From Sphagnum compactum (Eukaryota; Bryophyta; Sphagnopsida; Sphagnales), in the NCBI GenBank assembly GCA_965153455.1, contig OZ234501.1, positions 11,408,001 through 11,472,000 on the forward strand: a stretch of DNA of 64,000 bases. The letters are read 5' to 3'. Made by a program: the position numbers and the translations under genes. Below the pieces are notes generated by a model that searched no databases, had not been told where the DNA came from, and was given only the letters and a program-made list of their open reading frames with translations. Shown here in pieces: positions 11,780 through 23,912 of the stretch (position 1 is the stretch's first letter; each line of letters begins with the position of its first letter).

Positions 11780-12556
11780 ATGGCTTCGACAGACGATGGT
11801 ACAGAACCGTTCTTGGGTGGGGTGCAGACGGAAGAAGGAGAACAAACTGGTGGGGATGACAACAATGAGCAGATTGAGGATCTGAAATCGTCGCTAGCGC
11901 ATGTGACGGATGTGTGGAGAGCGAAGACGGGAGGAAGACCCCTGTTAGCATGGGCAGAAGAGACGGAGTATCGTCGAGCTCCATGGCGGAAGAATCTAGC
12001 CAAGACGCTAGAATCCACGAAGGCTCATGTGTTCATCGTGAGCTTGCTGCTAGTGGATCTGGTTGCAACAGCAGTTGACATTCTCAAGACCATACACAAC
12101 AAGTCCAGAGACTTGAACTCTTGTGTCGCCTTAGTGGAGGAGTGTGCATGCGTTGAGCATTTCCAGAGAAGCGAGGAATGGGAAATCACCTACTGGATCA
12201 GCATCACCATTCTCGTCATCCTCTTGCTCAACGTATTTGGGCTTTTCGTCTCTTTCGGAATTTCCTTCTTCTTCCATCCTGGCTATGTTCTTGACTTGGT
12301 GGTTGTCGCCACGGCTCTGTTGCTGGAGATCCTCTTGGATGCAGAAACTGCAGGTCTTCTCGTGGTGCTCAGTATCTGGCGTATAGTGCGAGTTGCACAT
12401 GGGATCTTTGAAGTCACAGATGAGGCCTGGGAGGAAGACATCCACAAACTGCAAGAACAGATTCAACAAGTGCAATCTCTGAGACAGAAGGATCTGGATC
12501 TTATGCAAGAGAAAGAGCGTCGCATTGCTGAGCTTGAAGCCAAAGTCTCTGGCTGA
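11780..12556 (+). CDS. Voltage-gated proton channel, Hv family, plant type, single coding exon
   Basis: Predicted 258-residue membrane protein made only of a voltage-sensor domain plus a C-terminal coiled coil, the Hv architecture that conducts H+ without a separate pore. I start at the ATG at 11780; the open frame extends 18 bases further upstream without another ATG. The acidic N-terminus (1-60) is followed by S1 (about 82-104), S2 (136-158; SITILV), S3 (168-187; HPGYVLDLVVV), S4 (189-208; IWRIVRVAHG) and a charged heptad-like coiled coil (about 215-257). By alignment with human Hv1 from memory, Asp93 matches the selectivity-filter Asp112, Asp100 matches Glu119, Asp172 matches Asp174, and Arg201 and Arg204 match Arg208 and Arg211. 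The Arg205 position is Ser198, Glu153 is Asn151 and Lys157 is Leu155. The cysteines at 115, 122 and 124 sit in the S1-S2 loop. The coding region has no intron. Confidence 0.92.
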   Translation: MASTDDGTEPFLGGVQTEEGEQTGGDDNNEQIEDLKSSLAHVTDVWRAKTGGRPLLAWAEETEYRRAPWRKNLAKTLESTKAHVFIVSLLLVDLVATAVDILKTIHNKSRDLNSCVALVEECACVEHFQRSEEWEITYWISITILVILLLNVFGLFVSFGISFFFHPGYVLDLVVVATALLLEILLDAETAGLLVVLSIWRIVRVAHGIFEVTDEAWEEDIHKLQEQIQQVQSLRQKDLDLMQEKERRIAELEAKVSG

Positions 12557-15500
12557 GGATTCTTTCTGCTGCTGCTGCAGTCACTAGCTCAAAGGTGGGT
12601 GGGTCGTGGTGGGCAAACAAGCTGCAACAAAACAAAACTCTTGGATTTCTTCTTATTTGTTTTTTTTGTCAAACTTCCCATCTCTCCAATTTTCTCATCT
12701 CTTCAAACTTCCCATCTCTTCTTCGCAGGAGCAGAAGGAGCTTTCCATAAGACAAACACTGTTCAAAGCCCACCGTTGTCAACATCATCTTGATGTTCCT
12801 CTCAAGCTAACTAGGCAAGATGTTGAAGATCGATCTGGCAGGAGGATATACCAGGACCTTCAACGTTCAAGTGTTGATTGCTGCAACGCATCCAGCACAC
12901 ATCTAGATCGTTTATGTATCGGTTCTTCTGCTGTCAAACATTTGAAAGTGCTTGTTGCTTCCTTCAGGGGAGTTTACAAAGGGTGTGAGCTTCATCTGAA
13001 ACTATTGAATCTGATAGTTTTTTTTTTTTTCCCCCTTTTGTCATTCTCCTGTTTTGTAATACAATCTGCTTGCTCCATAGTTATAACAAATGCAAGGTGA
13101 TTTATTATCTATCCTCTGTTTTGCAATACAATCCTCTGCTCACTCTATATGGTATCATGAATGCAGTTCCTGTCATTGTCCTTGTTTTGTAATACATTCA
13201 TTCTGAGATATTTTGGAATTTGCGCAGATGTTGAAGTAGTAAGAACTTTGAGAATCTGGGTTCTTTGAGAGATGTGCACTCAATGATGCATGCCAAAAGG
13301 TACACATAAAGGTTTGTTGTTGCAGAGGCGGGATGGAGAAAGTTGCTATCCTCATGTTGGGCTGAGGTTATTTTAGAATTCTTTCTCTCTCTCAAGATCT
13401 TCCTGCCTGAAGAGTTCTCTAATCTTCAAAGTTTCTATCCTTCAAGTACCAAATCTGCTGGAAGTAACTGTCTTACCAGAGAGACATGGATGCTGCAAAC
13501 ACTGCTGTTGATGACTAATCAGCGACAGGAGACAGCTCTCCAGTGAAGGAGCAACCGCAGGGAAGTTGTTCAAAGTTGTTATCTGATGAAGTTTTGTTGC
13601 CTGCTTTTTGTCTTGTTCATGATGTGGTAGGACATGCCAGAGTGTACTTACATACATTGTAGTTCTTCTACAGTCTTAAGTAGGTGGCTGGAACCTTGCA
13701 GGAGACAAAAGCCTCATCGACTTCACTCAATGAGCTTCGTCTCCTGATAAGTCTCCTGATAAACACAATCTACAAACTTTATGCACTAATGTCTTCCATG
13801 TTATCTTGTCATTCATCATTGTCCTTTGCTTCTTTTGTCTGGAAAATCTGCTACCCAGAAACAAAGACAGCAACCCACTTCAGAAATTCAACTACAACCA
13901 AACTTTGTTCTGATACCCAGACAGATGAGCTTCCAAATCCACCTCAATACAACACACACACACACACACACAAACCCTTGTCATACAAACCTTCAAATCT
14001 TCTCATGCTTGCTTGAAATCTTCTCAATCCAATTCATCGAGCTCCCCATTTGAGCAGTTTTATGAACACAAAATCCAGCAGTCTGATCAAATGATGTTTA
14101 CAGAACTCTGCAAATTCTTGCCTCAGAACTCTCCATCAAGAGAAATTTAGTGCAAAAATTGCTCAAATGCAATCAGAAATATTGATCCAGAAAGAGACAA
14201 CCCCCAATGATCTCACTAACAATTGCTTAAATACAAACACCTGATCAATGATCAATAACGGAACCATGATAGACATTACTCAAATCACAACAAAACACTA
14301 GTACTAAGCTTGATGATGGCATTTGATCACGATCATTGATTTCTCCTTCTCATCACCATCAGAATTCACAACCAAATTCAGAATCACAAAACCCAAAGAG
14401 GTTCAAAAAATTTATCCACTAACAAGTCTTTAGAAGTCTTCGTGATCGTTTTACCACCAGCCCAATCTTATCTGTATCATTATTTGAAGAGGACTTTGAG
14501 CTGAAGACTGACTACTTGAGATTTGCTCATCTCAAGCTCATCCCAATTGACAACACTAATCATAAAATACTTACATGATATGGAACTCTCTAATAGGCTT
14601 CAAAAGTAACTCCACAAATGACACCCAACTTCAGCACTTGAAACTACCCAAATTGAGGCACGCACATTATCATAGTTTTTTGGGTTATGTGCAGCAATAG
14701 ATTAGCATGTGGGCCAATCCAAAGTACAAAAGTATATAGTAGCCTAAGACCTGTGTACGGTGCACACATTGTGCAAACAAACCAATGGCAAAACACAAAC
14801 ATGCACATAACACACCCAAAAACACACACACGAGGGAAAGTTGGAAAAATAGAATAATATTTGCAACAATTTAGGAAGACGATTGAATTTTTTGAAGATC
14901 ATCAAGAATGGGATACTGGGTGTAAAGAACTTGCCATGTGATTTGTGAGGGTTATCTTTTGTAATTGCTAGTAAAACAAACCATTTCTCTAATTTTGACT
15001 TTTCGTTAGGACAACATTTTCTAACAATTATCAATGCTAAACTTGTAGGTACCTATAGACTTGTTTTAACCTTGTTTGGCTTCCTCCTACACAAAAAAAC
15101 ACATCATGTGCATACTTTAAACAAGCAATTTTGTTGCATGATGTCTCACATCAATTTTTGTGCTATCTAGTTCAAATGTTGTACCTCTTGCTTGAATCCA
15201 AAGCTCAATAGGCCTTGAGGGCTCATTTTGATTGGTTTGGTTCAATTTGACTTTTCATTAATTTTTCTGGCAATATGTATGTATATGCCTTTCCATTGAA
15301 TGGAATTGCCTTTCTTATTATGTTTTGGCCTAAAATTTAACAATACTTGTCACAAATATTGTCCATTAACCTAAACATTCAAGAGCGGCATCATGGCTGG
15401 AGACTCTTGCTCTTGGAATGGCATTTTTTGAAAATCCTTGGTTCAAATCTCCCAATCATTTTCAAACAAGTTTTTGTCTTCAAAATTAAGAAAACAGTTT

Positions 15501-17940
15501 TACATTTAGATATTTATTGGAAGGATCAATAAAGTCATTGACCTAGATTGGCCAAATGTTAATTATCTTCCACTAATTTCATACGCATAATAAGTAGCCA
15601 TGGACCAATGCATTTTCCTTTAAAATATACAATGTCAAGTTTGTCATTTAACCTACTATAAGAAAAGCATAATTTTGCAATTGATCCTCATGACTAAATT
15701 TTAATCACAAGTGACATATTCAACTAAAATCTAACTAATCACACTAGATAAATCACATGTAACTATAATTGCAAATAATATGGATTTTGAATGGAAGAAA
15801 AAATTAACAAAATATGATTTCATCTTTTGATTGATTATATATGTATTATTGTTTGCAACTATCATACAACTAATTTGGTCAACATCTAACATGAGCAAAT
15901 AATGTGTTGCCACATGAATGGATTTATTGAAATTAATAAAATCAATTTTACTTTCAAAAATTTAATATCAATCGTCCATTTTTGTGGTCTTTGATCCATA
16001 CATGAGGGCAAATAATTTTGCATCATGTGACACACTTAAGTAGGTCGATAGGTAGATAAATCTGCATAGGGTAGGACACACGAATGCAATGGGCCAATGG
16101 TTTCTAATTTCCCTCCCAATATTATTTATATCAATTTTTAAGTATTTCAGACACGATGTTGCCATCATGTTTAGATTTTATTAATAACTTGTGATTGAGT
16201 CAAAAAACTTTTCACATGGCTAGTAAACTAATTTAGCCTAAATAACCTAATTTCACTTCTTCGCTAAAAATAAAATTTGGCACCAGTCATGTATACCAAA
16301 TTTCAAGGGATTTCATCAAGATTCAGAAGTATTTGAGATAAAATGTACTCATTTTCAATAGTAGATATTTCATTTTTGTTCTTATAACAAGTTCCATTTT
16401 GTGATATATATCTTCAATTTCTTCTAAATTTTTTTTCCTTTCCACCAACCTGGAAATGACATTTGAAATTCTAGTGTTTTTTTCCCTTTTCTTCCAAAAT
16501 ATGTAAATTTTACTTAATTCTAACATTCACATTAATAATGATGAATTCTTATGTTTGTTATGCTATTGATTTATGTTGAGATATGAAAGTTGTTGGGAAT
16601 GTCACTACGTCAATATAGTGCACTTTTTTTTTGGAAAACATTTCCTGTAATTTTAGACACTTGATGAAATCTAATATTAAAAACATTAATTAGATCATTT
16701 TTCCAACATGTTCCAACTGTGCCTAATAATTATTCGCTTTGGCTTTCGCTTGTCCTATTAAAATTGGGTCAAGAAAATATTTCACATGATTTGACTAATG
16801 AAAAGTATGAATTACATATCTTATCATTGATTTGACACTTAATCCCATGTTCCAATTTGCTTCTTCTAACCTTGGATGTAATAGCAATCCATTTGCATTA
16901 CGTTATGCCCTTTTCCACCCATTCTTTTTATAGTTTTTTTTAAAATTTTGCACATTGCATAGACAACAACCCTATTTATGTTAACATGAATGCCAATTCC
17001 AATATGATATTCCTTTGCTCTTAATGTCATGTCGGCACCGATCTGTCAGAGTTTTTTGGTGTCTACACATTCTTATTCCACGTTCATATGTCCTTCAAAA
17101 AGCTAATCTTTCTCGAATGTCACATACTTTTGTTTTCTAACGACATTCTATATTTTCCTTCTCTTTTTCATTTATTTCCAAGCCTGCACCACATTTATGT
17201 AATTCACATAATGCATTGGAGGTTGTAGACATTTTTGGGTTGGTCTCCACTTAAACAACTTTCAAAGTGATCACTCCATACCAAATTTTATTCTCTGCAG
17301 CATATTCCATCAACAAATATTATGTTTAGCTACAAACACATAAGTTTCCTAATTTTAGTCTAATGTTTGTTACTACACTGCTTGACTTTCTTGTTTGTGG
17401 TTTCCTTGTTATTATTCTTTGTCCAATTTTATATTCGACCCGTTCCCTGCTTGGATTATCTTTCCCCAATTCCCCGTCCTCTTTTGCCAAACCTTTCAAA
17501 TTTTACCTTGGTGTTTGATTATGCTCTTGCTGATTCAAATTTGTCCGAATTCTTTCAAAAACTACTCATGTGCCCTTTGTAACATGGCAACATTTCATGC
17601 TATTGGACGCTCTGACCTCACCATCATGGTAAACGATTCAAGGACGATTGTTGTCTCTGAACATTGTCTATGTGCTATGTTTACTTTCTAGCCAAGTTTT
17701 TTACATATATCTAAAGATGTTTCATATGATTCTAATAACTTTGTCTCAAGTTCTTTGTACCAAATTTCTAGGACCTCCTCATAGGGGAGATAATGGGTGG
17801 TTGGTTGTGGCCGTTATCACATTGTTGGTGATAGCTTGGCTCATATTCTTAGGAAACCATCCTTATTATAGAATCATTGGTTTTGTGGTCAAGATTGTGA
17901 AGCAAGAACTCAAAGTTGACAACATTTTCCCTCAATGGTT
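12557..17940. other. 3' flank of the Hv gene and gene-free spacer
   Basis: The first several hundred bases are probably 3' untranslated sequence of the channel gene. A possible untranslated intron could end at the CTTCGCAG near 12722-12729, but this is not certain. There is a T11/C5 homopolymer pair near 13019-13035 and a short CA microsatellite near 13953-13972. From about 14 kb onward the DNA is AT-rich with only short open frames. I recognise no gene. Confidence 0.5.
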
Positions 17941-18159
17941 TGATATTTTTGCATCCTTTTTTTTTCATTGAATTGTCTAATTCCTTCACGGGTGAGGACT
18001 TGACACCACTTCCTTCGTCGACGAAATCATCAAAAAACATTCTTCAGTCTGGTGCCTTTTTGTTGTCAGAGCCATCCACCCATGTGGGGAATATTTAGTA
18101 TGTTGTTTCTTGCTTACGTGTGATGATGTTGCTAGGACAAACTTCAAACAAGTTATGGA

Positions 18160-21110
18160 CTTTGGATTATGACAACATCCCTCTTCAAAAAGTCCAATTC
18201 TTATTGATTTCTTTCGATGGGGACATTTCGTTTGAATTGCTGCTGATCCATTCAAATGCTCACAACCCTTCCCAAATGTAAGGCCCATAGAAAATATGAT
18301 GGCCATGTTTGGTGTAAGCTGGTCACAACCAATATAAAAAATTTGTTTAGGTTTAGCTTTAGGAGGGCTCATTATTTGGGTCATTTAAATGTTTGTAGGA
18401 TGATTGTGAGAACTTTGTGCACTTTGCCACTCGCAATGAAACATTTTGGTGCAATCAATGCGCTTATATTCCAGTCTTAGGCCAAATGATAATGATTTCA
18501 TCCTCTTCCTCGCTTGGATGCAAATTTTGCCATTTTCCTCCCTTTTGTGCCATCAATTACGGTGGAAGAATCTATTATGTTGTGTATAGATTTCAATCTA
18601 TGTCAAGAGCGGTGATTCATCTTAGTGTTCATAACCATCCTATTATAGATGGAAAGTGTCGGGAGTCGGTCGAGGAGACTAGAAGGTTGATAACAGAAGA
18701 GGTTGATCACACGTTTGATGCAAATATCTTTTCAATTTCCCTTAATGCTAGAAAGACCTTCTTGGTGAGTTACTTGCTTGATGATTCTAACAATCAATGG
18801 CATAGTGGAGTTCCTCAAAGGTAAGTAACTGGAGCAAATCTAGGACAAGTTATGTGAATTTAACTCTCCCAACATTTTTAACCTTGTTACTTTTTTCAAG
18901 GGTCATTCAGGAGGTGGTTATATTGATAGCATACTCCAATTGAAGTCCAAAAGTTGATATGACTACATCTAGGAGTGTTGCTTCCTAGGACAAGTTCATG
19001 GACAAAAGGTGTTCATTTTCAAAATGTCAATAAATGGTGTTAGGAGTGGAGTCAGTCTCGTTACACAAATGCAACCTGTAGGGGATTTGCAAAATGCTTG
19101 GATCATGTTTGATCATGTGAAGCGTGTTGTTGGTTAAACAACTATGGCTTGTCATGTGTTCGATCATGTCTATTGTAAAGTGTTGACCATGGTTGTTTGT
19201 GATATGCAATATGAGGACACTGAAGCTCAACGACTTATGTGGACAAAGCTTAATGAAACGATGCTGAAACACATGTTTCCAAAAACTAATTTCAAAGAAT
19301 TCATGTCTGACAGCACATAAGCCAATTGGAACGCTATCAAAATTGTTTATGATTTCGAAGACCCTTCTGTCAGGATGGTTGATAAGGAGTGCACTTATTT
19401 ATTCCATTGGAATCATTCATTTAATAAACACACCAAGCAACTAATTAGACTTAAGTTACAAGATGAGCACATGGTTTTTTTGCCACTAGTACAAAAATGC
19501 CACATCCCTTGGGGATGCTGACAGTCATTATGCTCTCATTCATTCTAGTGGCTTTCATCTGGGGCTATTTCTGAGGCAAGTGTCCACGAGCTTAACAATT
19601 GGCTTAGCTTTTGGCATTTTCGTGTCAAACAATGGGGAGGTTCATGGTCCATGTGAGTACTTCTTCTATGAACTTCCTATGTCTTCCCTTCTCTTTTGTG
19701 CATTCAAAACTGTAGGATGTCCATTTTCATTAAACTTCCATTTGCAGTCTATTTTTTTTTCTATTGTAACATTTTACATTTTTCTAATGATTCCTTTCAT
19801 TTGATTTACAAAAGTTTAACAATGAAGAATGGGCAGACATGCCCACTTGTAATCTAGCCAAAACTGTGCACAACATCTGGTTGCAACAATCAAAGAATTA
19901 TGACACTTGTCTATACACAACGACATCTGACAATTATGTTCAAACTTTCAAATAGTCTACATTGTATAGACAATATTTACGAGGGGGTCTGTCTCGTTAT
20001 GGACCTAATAGGAATGATTTTTTGTTGAGGAAGGCCCAACAGTCTAATGATCCTACTAGACTAGTGGCTATTGTGGCAAACTACACATCTGGATTTTCCT
20101 TCTTTTATCATGCTCCACACCTCAAGGGGGAGGAGGTTTTTGGGTCTACCAAGTGACCCATTCATTGTCCTCTTGGTGCAAACAATGATTCTCATTGTCC
20201 TGACTGTGTGAATTTCTCTCGTCCATGAATAACAATTCCTATTGCTTAACCCAATGTTGTCAAGGATGTAGGCATGCAACAACCGCCTTGTGGTTCCAAT
20301 GCTTGTTCACCTTTGGTATCTCAAGGTGGCCCGGAATTGAAGGAAAATATTTGTGTTGATGGCTAGTGGCGGATTGAATGTTGCCCATCCAATTCTATAG
20401 TTTGATGTTTTGCACTCCAGAAAACCTCGGGGCTTAAATGCAAATAAAAAATTAACCTTTAAAAATCTATAAGTGGAATTCCTGCTCCATGTTACTCAAG
20501 GTTTTGGGTATAATTTCATATTGGATCACTAGAGCACCATATGCATTGGTTTTGTGTCGATGATTTGAATCGTTGTGTTGGAAGGACAACATGAAAATAT
20601 GCAGTTGCTAGGCCTTCAGTTCCAACTATATGGCTCATCCAAAAAGGTATTGACTTAACTCAAAAGGAGGTAACAACTCTAAAAGAAGCGGGGTTTTCCT
20701 TTGACCATAGTTGTGTTTGAAGTTTACTTGGTTCCCAATCGTCTAATCCAAGTAGTTCGCATGTGCTTGCTATGGGTGCTCACAACATTGTGCAATCGAC
20801 CAATGCAAGTTGTTGGTCCACAACTCATGGTGGCAAGAAGGTGAGATGGCCTTTCGTCTTCAAAAAAACATAGTAGCACAGCAACAATTGGGAGGCTTGC
20901 ATCTTACTTACCTAATGTTTTCCCCCTATTGATGTCCCCTCACCTAGGTATGGATGAATTTACAATATTCTTTCAGATGACCAAAGATACAATGTGATGA
21001 TTAGAAATTTCCTTGGATGTTCATGTGTTTACTTTGTCAAAATGTTGCCAGGTTCTTTGGGTGTTCATGGGGTGTATGTGCATTGTAAACATGTGTATCA
21101 TGTCTTACAA
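18160..21110 (+). pseudogene. Decayed Mutator-like (MULE) transposase with SWIM zinc finger
   Basis: Protein-like segments in changing frames add up to one broken transposase. Order: a zinc-ligand-rich N-terminal part (18280-18800; VWCKLVT, FSFRRAHYLGHL, NETFWCNQCAYIPV, VHNHP), a central part (19050-19490; FDHVKRVVG, MACHVFDHVYCKV, AQRLMWTKLNETML), a stretch near 19580-19665 (HELNNWLSFWHFRVKQWGG), then 19815-20260 (EEWADMPTCNLAKTVHN, LRGGLSRYGPNRNDF, HLKGEEVFGSTK). A CxC...HCKH pattern at 21018-21092 fits a SWIM zinc finger. Many in-frame stops and at least one frameshift (near 18400) make it non-functional. An intron may have separated the 19.66 and 19.81 kb parts. The MULE assignment rests on the SWIM pattern and overall order; the exact family is not certain. 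Confidence 0.6.
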
Positions 21111-22436
21111 ATGATCATGTTTTATGGGTTCACGGAAGAGTTCATTCAATGGCACATGGAGTTGGGATGAAATTCAGCGTTTGTTGAAATGCTCCAAAGT
21201 TTTTGAACTCTTGTGATATTACACCAAAATCTCATTCATAAACCTTTTTGTAGCTAGTTTGGATTATGTAGTAAGTTTGGATGCTAGTTTCGGCCCATTT
21301 GTTATGTTCTCCATTTTGTAACTTTTCAATCATTGTAGAGTGATGTTTATTTATGTATAAATATTTTTTCCATTTCAACACTTGTTTGTCAAATATTTAA
21401 TATATTTTGAGAAGTTAATATTATCAAATATTTCTCAAGTATGCGATTCCCACCCATTTCAACATTTTTAAAACTATTGTAATTATTGTTGAAGAACATT
21501 AAACATTCAGAGCATTGTTTGCACAAAGGATGATAAAATGCATTAGGTCAAATTAGCAATAATGCTTGCAAATGCTCACACGATGTTGATGTTGATGACT
21601 TTCTTGGCCAAACCCATGTCCAGAGTCAATAAGCCATTGTTCATCTCGGAACAAACCATGGATGTGACGTGGCAAAATATTCCAAGGTTTATCAAATAAT
21701 ATTTTCCATGTCACAAAATATTTTATGACGTGGCAAAATATTGAACCATGTCACTTAATAATATCCACATGGAAAAATATATACTAAAAATATTCCATGA
21801 TGTGGCATGGAATATGTTTTAAGATTCCTTTCTTGTTCACCCAAGCAAGCTCACCTACTCATGCTCGCTTGCTCGCTCACTAGCATTGTTGTTCTTCAAT
21901 GTGGTTAGTACCTCGACTATCCAAAAAAACAACACCCCCATCCTAAAGATTCCCTTGAAGGAGAGTATTGAACCTTCTTTCATGGAGACTTTTGCAAGCT
22001 CTGCAAGAACACATGTTGAGGGTGGGAGGTAGAAAATCACTTCCAAGGGAATGGGAAAGTTGAAGGAGAAAGTGATCGAACCTCCTTCCTTCGATGCTTT
22101 TATTGAAGTTCCTTTGAGTTAAACTCTGAAACAACAAACGATGTGAAGAAAGAAAGAAGGTTTATTACCCCGCTTGTTCTTCCCACCCTTCTTCTTGGTG
22201 GAGTCCGGAGCACTGAACATGGATCATTCCAATTTTCTCCATCCTACCCAAGTCTGATTGTTGTTACCTCTAGCAAGCCTCCTAGGTTTCACCACATGGT
22301 CTTCCCATTCTCATGGCATTCCACCAAGATCTCATCATGGACTTGGCCTATGGAGTATGAGACAATTTCCAAATTCATTCATAAGGTATGTTTACATTAC
22401 ATTCTTTTTCCCTTTACAACATAATTACAATAGCTT
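21111..22436. other. AT-rich spacer between transposon relics
   Basis: No gene seen. Between about 21660 and 21810 the words GACGTGGCAAAATATT (twice) and CATGTCAC recur on both strands, giving weak local inverted repeats. A GA/CT-rich block with short open frames lies at 21960-22200. It may be leader or terminal sequence of one of the flanking elements, but I see no clean terminal repeats. Confidence 0.4.
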
Positions 22437-22733
22437 CACTACTACAAAACTTGTCCCTAAACCACTATGTGCTTCCACCCAAGTTAGGCCAAATGGGAAT
22501 GACCTCATCCAAACCACTAACTTGTGGTTGTTCAATGGACCATTTCCACTTGAATGTGTGCATAGTGGATTATCAATGGATTTCATAGTTGATTTATAGT
22601 GGAAATTGGTGGACTTGAGTGGATGGGAGTGGTGCATCATTTCCACTGAGAATCCACTTGGGTGGAATGGGGTTTTTCCCACTCAATGTTGGGTGGAATG
22701 TCAAGTGGAATAAGGACATGTTTTGTAGTAGTG
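22437..22733. mobile_element. CACTA-type MITE, 297 bases, with CTT target duplication
   Basis: The element begins CACTACTACAAAAC and ends with its exact reverse complement GTTTTGTAGTAGTG. The inverted similarity continues imperfectly (TGTCC, then TA, then CCAC) to about 28 bases. It is flanked by the 3-base direct repeat CTT (22434-22436 and 22734-22736). A CACTA start, long imperfect terminal inverted repeats and a 3-base target duplication are the defining marks of the CACTA (En/Spm) superfamily. Copies of a CCACTTG/CAAGTGG word inside the ends resemble the subterminal repeats of that group. It encodes no transposase and so is non-autonomous. It lies just upstream of a hAT relic. Confidence 0.88.
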
Positions 22734-22799
22734 CTTGTCCTTAATGCACTAACATTTTATTTTTTTGTGTAATGAATCCTAGTGACAAGGTTTAGCTTG

Positions 22800-23912
22800 T
22801 TTTTGCAGATGTTCCTTGAAATCTCCCTGTTCCTCTTGTATCCAGGAACCTAGATGATATTCCTGCATGGAACAAGAAGGTTGATGAGTACATTGCTAGA
22901 GTCTTTGATTTTGCCTAGATGTTATTGGCCTTTGATGGGGTTGTCTTATTATTTCACCTAGATGACCTCAAATGTTTTAAAGAGGTCAAGTCTTATATCT
23001 AGAACTATGGTTTCTAGATACGGATGAAGTGGGTTGTGGTAAACTTGTTGTCATTTACGAGCAACGAGGACCCATCTCTCAAGGTTCCATCTGACTGATG
23101 CGTTGTTTGTAGCCATAACCATGAATTTTAAGTTAAAGGAAAAGATATATAATTTAATGGAAGAGGATGTTGTAACTGCTATTGAGCTAAATTTGTTAAT
23201 TTCCAACATCAAAAGAGAGGTTTGTAATGTTTTGGATGTTTTTCTTTTCTTTTCTTAAGAAGTTTGATGAAAAAAAAATTCATAATATGCTTGCATTGGT
23301 GTTAGATCCGAGATATAAGAGCCTTATAATAGTTTCTACTTTTGTTGGTAAGGTACTAGGAGTTGTTGTTGAAGAGTATAAGAAGAAAGCCCTTTTCCTT
23401 ATGCTTTTGAAGACCCATTAGTTTTTGCACCCTTTGGCTATTTCTGAATTTGTGGTAGAAAAAACAAGTGATGAAGACTTTAACCGTGACATTTTTGAAA
23501 TGATTTTGGAAACAAGTGAGCCTTCCAAAAAGTTGGTGAGAATGAGAGCTAGATTTATTTAGGAAATATCTTGATATAAAGGACATCAAGCACCCTTTGG
23601 ATTGGTGGCTAAACATGAGTCAATGTTTCCTACAATTGCTTTTCTAGCTCGCCAAATCTTAGGCATAGTTGAAGCTTGGATAGAGACGAGAAGGATCTTT
23701 TCTTTGGCTAGTATCCTTCAAACTATAGGAGATGTTGTTTGCAAACAAATTATCTAGAAAGACTCATCTTTGTGAGCAAAATTTGACCAAATGACCCTAG
23801 GGTAGGTTCCTTTCCCACTAATTTGGTCAAACTCATAGAGGCTGATGTAGAGTTGGAAGAGGAATTGGAGGAATTTGAGGGATTTTTTGATAGAGATGAA
23901 ATTGGGGACATG
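22800..23912 (+). pseudogene. Decayed hAT-family transposase
   Basis: Broken coding sequence of a hAT DNA transposase. Recognisable pieces are RNLDDIPAWNKKVDEYIAR (about 22846-22910), KKFDEKKIHNMLALVLDPRYKS (about 23258-23322), EYKKKALFLMLLKTH (23374-23418), and the hAT dimerisation region. That region is seen as HPLAISEF, SDEDFNRDIFEMILETSEPSKK, MFPTIAFLARQILGIVE and WIETRRIFSLASIL at about 23430-23720, then LVKLIEADVELEEELEEFEG (about 23825-23882). More than ten in-frame stops and frame changes separate the pieces. Residues are readable mainly in the C-terminal half; the zinc-finger BED end was not found. Non-functional. Confidence 0.7.
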
